A stretch of DNA of 10,696 nt from Bacteroidota bacterium (GTDB lineage Bacteria; Bacteroidota; Bacteroidia; Bacteroidales; GCA-2748055), in NCBI GenBank assembly GCA_030642565.1, contig DAOWNM010000063.1:1-10696 (forward strand). Direction: 5' to 3'. Shown here in pieces: positions 5,685 through 10,696 of the stretch. The translations under genes were made by a program, and so were the position numbers. Numbering within the stretch: the first letter of the stretch is position 1; the number at the start of each line of letters is the position of its first letter. The notes below the pieces were generated by a model, which saw nothing but the letters and a program-made list of their open reading frames with translations, had not been told where the DNA came from and ran no database searches.

Positions 5685-7529
5685 TTACTTACTATCCAGA
5701 ATCGCACCAGCCACCTCCACAGCCAGAGTGTACTTTCCGAAGGGGGCACTCACCTGAATCCCATGAACAAAGCCAGCCACCCTGTTGATCATTCCCTGTG
5801 CAATCTCTATCCCGGCCTTCAGCTGGTCATCCTTTGTATCATACCTGGCAATGCGACTGATCACCTCATCCGGCACATAGACTCCCGGCACCTCATTCTT
5901 CATAAATTCAGCATTACGAAGACTCACCAGCGGCCAGATTCCGGCAATCAGTGAAAGACTCCCCATATCCGCCTTCTCCAGGAATCTTTCCAGTGAATCC
6001 ACATCAAAAACCGGCTGGGTAATGATATACTCTGCGCCCGCCTCCTTCTTCAATTGCAGGCGATGCAACTCATTTTCGGGATTCACACTGTTGGGGTCCA
6101 CTCCCACTCCTGTGAAAAATGAGGTGGGATCTCCAATCCGTTTCTCCCCCACATCGATTCCATGGTTCAGGTTATTGATCAGGTGCACCAGTCCGATGGA
6201 ATCAATATCAAACACAGCTGTGGCCTGAGGATAATCCCCGATCATTGGGGGATCGCCCGTAATGGCCAGAATGTTCCGTATTCCCATGGCGGTTGCCCCC
6301 AGCAGGTCCGACTGCATGCCCAGCAGGTTGCGGTCCCGGCATGTATAGTGCAGTACCGTTTCGATCTCCACCTGGTTCTGCAGCAACACTGCCAGCGCCA
6401 GTCCGGTCATTCGTGCTGTGGCCCGGGGTCCATCCGGAATATTGATTGCATCCACCCGGTGCTCCATTAACAACCTGGCTCCCTCCAGTGGCTTGGTAAT
6501 ATCGGTGCTGCGGGGCGGCACCATCTCCACCAGAACAACCTGCTTACCCGACACTATCTTTTCCGAAAGTTTCGATTTCTCAGCCACCGGCACCGGATCG
6601 GGCAGGGGCTCTTCGGTTACAGGCTTCAAACCGATATTGATGGAGTGCTGAATACGGGTCTGCTTCATGGCCAGTGCATTGGCCATTTTTCCAATATGAT
6701 CGGGAGTGGTACCACAACATCCTCCCAGTACCCTGACCCCTCTGTCAATAAACCGTTTGGTATAGACCGAAAAATATTCCGGTGTACTCATATAGATCAT
6801 ACGGCCATCGGTATACTGGGGCCGGCCCGCATTGGGCATAATGGAGACCGGTTTCGAGGAGATGCCAGCTATTTGATCCATGAAATCGAGCATGGACTTG
6901 GGCCCAACGGTACAGTTCAGACCAATCACACTGGCTTCGCTCCGGTCCAGGCGAAAGATAATATCATCCAGGTCCACACCGTACCGTGTTTTCCCATCCT
7001 CACCCACTGTCATCATGGCCACCACCGGGAGTTCAGAGACACTTTTAATCGCTTTGATGGCCTGCTCCATCTCCCTGATATCCTGGAAAGTCTCCAGTAT
7101 AAACAGGTCCACACCTGCCTGGCTAAGTATTCCGGACTGCTCGGCATATCCCTCAAACACCTCCTCCAGGGTAGTATCACCCCATGGTTCAATCTCCAGT
7201 CCTGAGGGCCCCATGGAACCAGCCACATATACCTCTTCCCCTGCAGCCCCCCTGGCCAATTCAACCCCTTTCCGGTTGATCTCCTCCATCTGATCGAGCA
7301 GGTTATGGGACTTTAACTTAAAACGATTGGCACCGTATGTATTGGTCTCTATCACCCTGGCCCCCGCCCTCACATACTCCTCATGAATGGAGCCGATCAG
7401 GTCGGGCCTGGAGAGATTCAACTCATCATAACACTTATCAATAAAGACACCCTTTTCATAGATCAGCGAACCCATGGCGCCATCAAGCAACACCAGGTTA
7501 TCCTTCAGATACTCCTCAAATAAAATCAT
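5685..7529 (-). CDS. yitJ: YitJ-type bifunctional homocysteine S-methyltransferase / 5,10-methylenetetrahydrofolate reductase
   Basis: A 614-residue cytoplasmic fusion. Residues ~1-290 form a homocysteine methyltransferase barrel: LLDGAMGS near the start, ETNTYGAN at about 61-68, and the zinc-binding cysteines C206 (GLNCTVGP) and C271-C272 (GGCCGTTP). After a Pro-rich linker (~295-325), residues ~328-610 form a MetF-like flavin reductase: VEMVPPRS with E335, HYTCRDRN, and ITGDPP with D426. This matches B. subtilis YitJ in order and size. Expected roles: reduce methylene-THF to methyl-THF and methylate homocysteine to methionine. It has no pterin-binding or cobalamin domain, unlike MetH, so the methyl donor of the first half is uncertain. 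No S-box or other riboswitch can sit in the 28-nt upstream gap. The first in-frame ATG is 7529; a TTG at 7535 is also possible. It lies between a sulfatase and a glycan hydrolase gene, an unexpected place for a methionine enzyme. Confidence 0.92.
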   Translation of the reverse strand: MILFEEYLKDNLVLLDGAMGSLIYEKGVFIDKCYDELNLSRPDLIGSIHEEYVRAGARVIETNTYGANRFKLKSHNLLDQMEEINRKGVELARGAAGEEVYVAGSMGPSGLEIEPWGDTTLEEVFEGYAEQSGILSQAGVDLFILETFQDIREMEQAIKAIKSVSELPVVAMMTVGEDGKTRYGVDLDDIIFRLDRSEASVIGLNCTVGPKSMLDFMDQIAGISSKPVSIMPNAGRPQYTDGRMIYMSTPEYFSVYTKRFIDRGVRVLGGCCGTTPDHIGKMANALAMKQTRIQHSINIGLKPVTEEPLPDPVPVAEKSKLSEKIVSGKQVVLVEMVPPRSTDITKPLEGARLLMEHRVDAINIPDGPRATARMTGLALAVLLQNQVEIETVLHYTCRDRNLLGMQSDLLGATAMGIRNILAITGDPPMIGDYPQATAVFDIDSIGLVHLINNLNHGIDVGEKRIGDPTSFFTGVGVDPNSVNPENELHRLQLKKEAGAEYIITQPVFDVDSLERFLEKADMGSLSLIAGIWPLVSLRNAEFMKNEVPGVYVPDEVISRIARYDTKDDQLKAGIEIAQGMINRVAGFVHGIQVSAPFGKYTLAVEVAGAILDSK

Positions 7530-7557
7530 CTCCAAATGTACAGTTTTTTACAGCTCC

Positions 7558-9429
7558 TTACTCACTTAAAACTGAGTTCATCCTGGAAGCAATATACTCC
7601 AGGCGGCGCTGCACCTGCTGATCCTGTAACACTTCCGGGGAGAGCTCTCCATGATCCAGCTCAAAGCTGTATGCATAAGGACCATCCATCAGCAGAACCA
7701 GCGAATTGAGAATCAGCAGAGCCTCCACTCCCTCTTCACTCCCATAGAGTGCTTCAATAATTACAGGAACCGGGTCTCCCAAACCGGTCAGACCCAGAAA
7801 CTCAGCGGCTCGGGTCCGTACCAGCAGGTCGCTGTGTGTGCATAGAGCCACAGCCTGCTCTTTAAATTCAACCGCCTCCATTCCAAAAGCACTGCAAACA
7901 ATCAATCCCCAATATTTTTCGAGCGGATCTGCTGAAACCAGGGCGTGCTCAATTCCAGGACGTGCCTCCTCAAAAGGGAGCAGCTCCAGGTTGGCTATAT
8001 CTATCAGGAGACCAATCTCATCTTTATGTTGTTCTCCAAACAGCACCGGATTTTCAAAGGCATCCCTTAACAATATATTTTCAGGATAGAAACTCAGGTC
8101 GGGCATCCCTTTCACCCACTCCTCCATCAAATCTCTCATTTCAGATAATTGCTCCCTCTGCCCAGGATCCCCGGCCAGGTTTTTAGTTTCATAAGGGTCG
8201 GCAGAGAGGTCGTACAGTGCTTCCGGCTCCCTGGCTTCAAAGAAAGAGGCCTGGATATCATCCAGCTCTCCCGCCTGGTACAGTTCACGCCACTGTTGAA
8301 AGGCCAGACAGCAATAGCGGTAGTTGTTCTGCAGTCCGTCCACATTAAAGGGCTGGTAGCTCCGCATATATTTGAGATCTCCTTTCCTGACCGTGCGAAC
8401 CATATCATACTTCTCATCAAACCGGTCGGCATATCCATAGGTTACCCGTCTCTCTTCCAACTCTTCAAATGTTACGCCCTCTCCCAGGAATGCGCGGCCA
8501 TCTATCCCCTTGGGAATCTCAATACCAGCCAGCTCCAGAAGGGTGGGACCAAAATCGATAAAGCTTACAAAACCATCCGAGGCCTTACCCCGCTTCAGAT
8601 CCACCAGGTGCCGGAACTTTTTCGGGATTCTCACCACCAGCGGAACATGCAGTCCGGTCTCATAGGCATACCCCTTGCTCCCTGGCAATACGCCTCCATG
8701 GTCTCCGAAATAGAATACGAAAGTGCTCTCCAGCAAATCCTCCTTCTCCAGTTGCTCAATGACCCGGCCAACAATGGTATCCACCGCCAGTATCCGGTCG
8801 CGATAGTAAGCGCCGGTAAAACGAAACAGATCTGTATCGGGATGATTTGGAAAAAGATGTACACTAACCGGATCCGTTACCGGGTGATACGACTCCATCA
8901 GCTCCGCACTGAAATGGAGGCTGCTTTCGTGCGAAACCGGGTACGACTCTTTGTGAAAAAAGGGTTGGCCCGGCTCCCGGTTGGTCCAGTGAGCTGTTCT
9001 TGAGGATTCGTCCCATACCCCCTCGCCCTTTATATAGTTGTAATCCTCCTTGCTCCTGTTGGTAGTATAGTATCCAGTCCTCTTCAGGTAGGCAGGAAAC
9101 ATCTCCACTCCATGGGGAAATGGAACCAGTCTGGATCGCCTGTGAAACTGGGTCCCGGTGCGGGGTCCGTAACAGGAAGAGATCAGGGTAGAGCGGGCCA
9201 CGCTGCAGACCGGTGCATTGGAGAATGCCCTGGTAAAGCATATCCCCTCTTTCGCCATCTTTGCAATATGGGGAGTAGCAATGCCATGGGGATCAAACAG
9301 CTCCATATAGTGTTTGGAGTTATCCTCAGAGATGATCCAGACAAAATTAGGCTGCTCCTCCATGCGACCTCTTGAACAGGCCATAACAAATAGCAGTGAT
9401 ATCCAGATAAAGGTCCGAGGCAGTTTCAT
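7558..9429 (-). CDS. Lipoprotein sulfatase (S1, formylglycine-dependent) with HEAT-like C-terminal extension
   Basis: A 623-residue protein. The N-terminus is a lipoprotein signal with lipobox VMAC and lipidated C18. The sulfatase core (about 27-460) shows the metal-binding start SEDN (35-37), the activation motif C75-S-V-A-R79, in which C75 would become formylglycine, and the second metal site GDHGG with D243/H244, followed by K252 and H261. Family knowledge: CSVAR-type S1 sulfatases in Bacteroidota act on sulfated glycans including heparan-like N- or O-sulfates; the position on the sugar cannot be read here. Residues ~500-590 look like HEAT-type helical repeats (VRTRAAEFLGLTGLGDP), an extension seen in some environmental sulfatases. 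Maturation requires an anSME or FGE elsewhere in the genome. The ATG at 9429 begins 2 nt after the stop of the heparinase-like gene, implying coupled translation. Fragment sulfate release outside the inner membrane is inferred. Confidence 0.93.
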   Translation of the reverse strand: MKLPRTFIWISLLFVMACSRGRMEEQPNFVWIISEDNSKHYMELFDPHGIATPHIAKMAKEGICFTRAFSNAPVCSVARSTLISSCYGPRTGTQFHRRSRLVPFPHGVEMFPAYLKRTGYYTTNRSKEDYNYIKGEGVWDESSRTAHWTNREPGQPFFHKESYPVSHESSLHFSAELMESYHPVTDPVSVHLFPNHPDTDLFRFTGAYYRDRILAVDTIVGRVIEQLEKEDLLESTFVFYFGDHGGVLPGSKGYAYETGLHVPLVVRIPKKFRHLVDLKRGKASDGFVSFIDFGPTLLELAGIEIPKGIDGRAFLGEGVTFEELEERRVTYGYADRFDEKYDMVRTVRKGDLKYMRSYQPFNVDGLQNNYRYCCLAFQQWRELYQAGELDDIQASFFEAREPEALYDLSADPYETKNLAGDPGQREQLSEMRDLMEEWVKGMPDLSFYPENILLRDAFENPVLFGEQHKDEIGLLIDIANLELLPFEEARPGIEHALVSADPLEKYWGLIVCSAFGMEAVEFKEQAVALCTHSDLLVRTRAAEFLGLTGLGDPVPVIIEALYGSEEGVEALLILNSLVLLMDGPYAYSFELDHGELSPEVLQDQQVQRRLEYIASRMNSVLSE

Positions 9430-9431
9430 GA

Positions 9432-10696
9432 TTAAAATGGTTTTTTGTCCAATTCAATATCCAGTGTAGCGGAGTCGCCCTGAAAATCCTCCCGTTTCCA
9501 GTGAATCTCCAGACGCTTCAGACCGTCAATATCTTTGTCATAGGGCAAAGGTGGCGGTGATAAGGATATCACCTTCACCTTAAAAGGAGCTGCTGATGAA
9601 ATCCGGAGAAAAAGTGTAGCCCCATCCTGCTGAAGCTCCACTACACCACCATCCAGATTCAGATCGGCCCTGGTGATCAGCTGCCAGGTCAGACTCCGGG
9701 TTTCCGGGGAGAAAACCAACTCATCGCAGATTCCAAGCCTTGTCCCGGTCAATCTTGAAAAAGTGCGCCGTGCACTCCGCACGTTATCTCCATAAAGTGC
9801 AGAAAGATCAAATGTAAATTGAGGAACGGATCCCCGCAATTCGCGCCTGACCAGGGGGACACGGGCATTGGCCAGGTGCATCTCACCATTCACGACCAGG
9901 GTACTGTGACCACCGCTGTTTTTTGTGAGCAAACTCCACCTGCGGGAGTTCTGAGCACTGTTCCACAATGCTCCTCCCATGATCTGCTCCAGGGTATTGT
10001 AGTTCTGGTTTCCCGGATCGATGGACCAGCGAACCCCATCCAGCTCAAATACAAAGGAGCCGGCATCCATGTTTCCATGGTTATCCGCAGCCCTGCCACC
10101 CTTTGCTGCAAGGAAAAATGCATCCGGACTATTCTGCCTGTCTCTTATTATCACAATGGGTTCCTCACCTCCCCCCGACCACGTTTCGGGCCAGGTAAAC
10201 TCCCCCTGAGTTTCCTCACCCATAAGTGCCAGGTTCAAAAAATGCAACGGGTAGAAGCGGGTACTTTTTAACTGTTGCATTTTATTCAGTTCCCTCTCAA
10301 CCAGCGATCCGTATGCAACCCAATCGAACCCGGAACCCGATCTTTGTGCAAACCAGGAGAGCAATCCAAAATGTGCCAGGCTCTGAAACCCACCCAGTCC
10401 CGAATCAAAAAAATTATAGTACTCCCCTGAAGGCCCCGCCATGACCTGACTGAAAGTGGCGCTCTCCATCACTCCGGGGAACCCTGTAAATCCAAAATCG
10501 GTTCCCAGAGCCGACTCAAAGGCCGATAGGACTGCTGTCAGGTAGGTAGTGGCATAAAACCAGTAAGAGGGTCCTTCAGGATAGATCCCTTCAGGCGCGT
10601 ATGGGTCAAGTGCCATTGGGATATGTTCCACCGCCTGGTGCAGAATAGCAACGGATAGTTCCGGTGCATCCTCATAAACCACCAGGGCAGCCAGGG
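9432..10696 (-). CDS. Heparinase II/III family polysaccharide lyase, 5'-truncated by window edge
   Basis: Seen: the C-terminal ~421 codons; the frame stays open to the window edge (residues LAAL precede the GTG at 10682, which is an internal Val, not a start). The visible part begins in the alpha/alpha-toroid domain (EGIYPEGPSYWFYATTYL, then GFPGVMESATFSQVM) and passes at about codon 10100 into the anti-parallel beta-sandwich with NHGNMDAGSFVFEL, the IDPG metal Asp (codon 10019-10017) and GHSTLVVNG (His codon 9908-9906). Family knowledge: these lyases beta-eliminate uronic-acid-containing glycans such as heparin/heparan sulfate or alginate, using Tyr/His; in Pedobacter HepII the zinc ligands are His408, Asp425 and His464. 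Here the first ligand seems to be Asn (HxN, codon 10073-10071). The full length is probably 600-750 residues. It is the first visible gene of the operon and partners the sulfatase directly. Exact substrate is unknown. Confidence 0.88.
   Translation of the reverse strand, partial: LAALVVYEDAPELSVAILHQAVEHIPMALDPYAPEGIYPEGPSYWFYATTYLTAVLSAFESALGTDFGFTGFPGVMESATFSQVMAGPSGEYYNFFDSGLGGFQSLAHFGLLSWFAQRSGSGFDWVAYGSLVERELNKMQQLKSTRFYPLHFLNLALMGEETQGEFTWPETWSGGGEEPIVIIRDRQNSPDAFFLAAKGGRAADNHGNMDAGSFVFELDGVRWSIDPGNQNYNTLEQIMGGALWNSAQNSRRWSLLTKNSGGHSTLVVNGEMHLANARVPLVRRELRGSVPQFTFDLSALYGDNVRSARRTFSRLTGTRLGICDELVFSPETRSLTWQLITRADLNLDGGVVELQQDGATLFLRISSAAPFKVKVISLSPPPLPYDKDIDGLKRLEIHWKREDFQGDSATLDIELDKKPF

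Noticed and set aside
7533..7540. Minus-strand TACATTTG, an exact -7 consensus, just before the YitJ-type gene.
   Set aside because: Transcription would start at about the A of the ATG (leaderless), and the expected -33 position (7560-7563) reads GAGT, not TTTG. Probably chance, though an internal operon promoter is not excluded.
8149..9003. Long open frame (284 codons) on the plus strand opposite the sulfatase.
   Set aside because: It is antisense to well-supported sulfatase motifs, has no recognisable domain and no promoter or ribosome site; a shadow of the real gene's codon use.
10680..10682. GTG as the start codon of the heparinase-family gene.
   Set aside because: The frame continues upstream to the window edge with plausible residues (LAAL), and the protein would otherwise lack most of its toroid domain; it is an internal Val codon.
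1..10696. Mobile elements, CRISPR arrays, tRNA/rRNA genes, phage or toxin-antitoxin modules.
   Set aside because: Neither strand shows a transposase, integrase, repeat-spacer pattern or RNA gene signature; nearly all the DNA is accounted for by ordinary genes.

Overview
The window looks like chromosomal DNA from a free-living polysaccharide-degrading member of the Bacteroidota. This rests on gene content (a heparinase II/III-type lyase, a lipoprotein sulfatase and a GH140/DUF4038-type secreted hydrolase in one co-directional run), on a good match to the Bacteroidota -33/-7 promoter at 3636-3666 (TTGG, 19 nt, TACATTTG), on AT-rich rather than strong Shine-Dalgarno leaders, and on S9D-type peptidase and ThuA proteins typical of that phylum. 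Taxonomy below phylum cannot be fixed from this sequence; a marine or sediment Bacteroidales-like host is only a guess.

Left part (1-4035). The plus strand opens inside a glutamyl-endopeptidase-like S9 serine peptidase (5' end outside the window). It converges on a minus-strand secreted ThuA-domain protein. The last codons of the ThuA gene contain a perfect 11-bp inverted repeat that could end transcription from both sides. ThuA is divergent, across 57 bp, from a plus-strand class II aldolase with every zinc ligand of the FucA family. After a 136-bp AT-rich spacer with a recognisable promoter comes a small three-helix membrane protein that aligns without gaps to DgkA/DagK-type diacylglycerol kinases but has lost most of their catalytic residues. 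I regard this as the most unusual gene here.

Right part (4019-10696, all minus strand, transcribed from high to low coordinates). The order is heparinase II/III-family lyase (5' end outside the window), 2 nt, lipoprotein sulfatase with a HEAT-like C-terminal extension, 28 nt, YitJ-type fused homocysteine methyltransferase/methylenetetrahydrofolate reductase, 31 nt, secreted DUF5060-DUF4038 apiosidase-like hydrolase. The tight spacing argues for one operon. Three of the four products would handle a sulfated, probably uronic-acid-containing glycan outside the cytoplasm or in the periplasm: the lyase cleaves, the sulfatase desulfates, the GH140-like enzyme trims. The cytoplasmic one-carbon enzyme in the middle has no obvious role in that job. 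No SusC/SusD pair, regulator, sulfatase-maturing enzyme, tRNA, rRNA, CRISPR array or mobile element is visible.

All non-coding gaps are shorter than 300 bases. The best candidates for something undescribed are the catalytically degenerate DagK-like membrane protein and the one-carbon enzyme embedded in a glycan-degradation operon.
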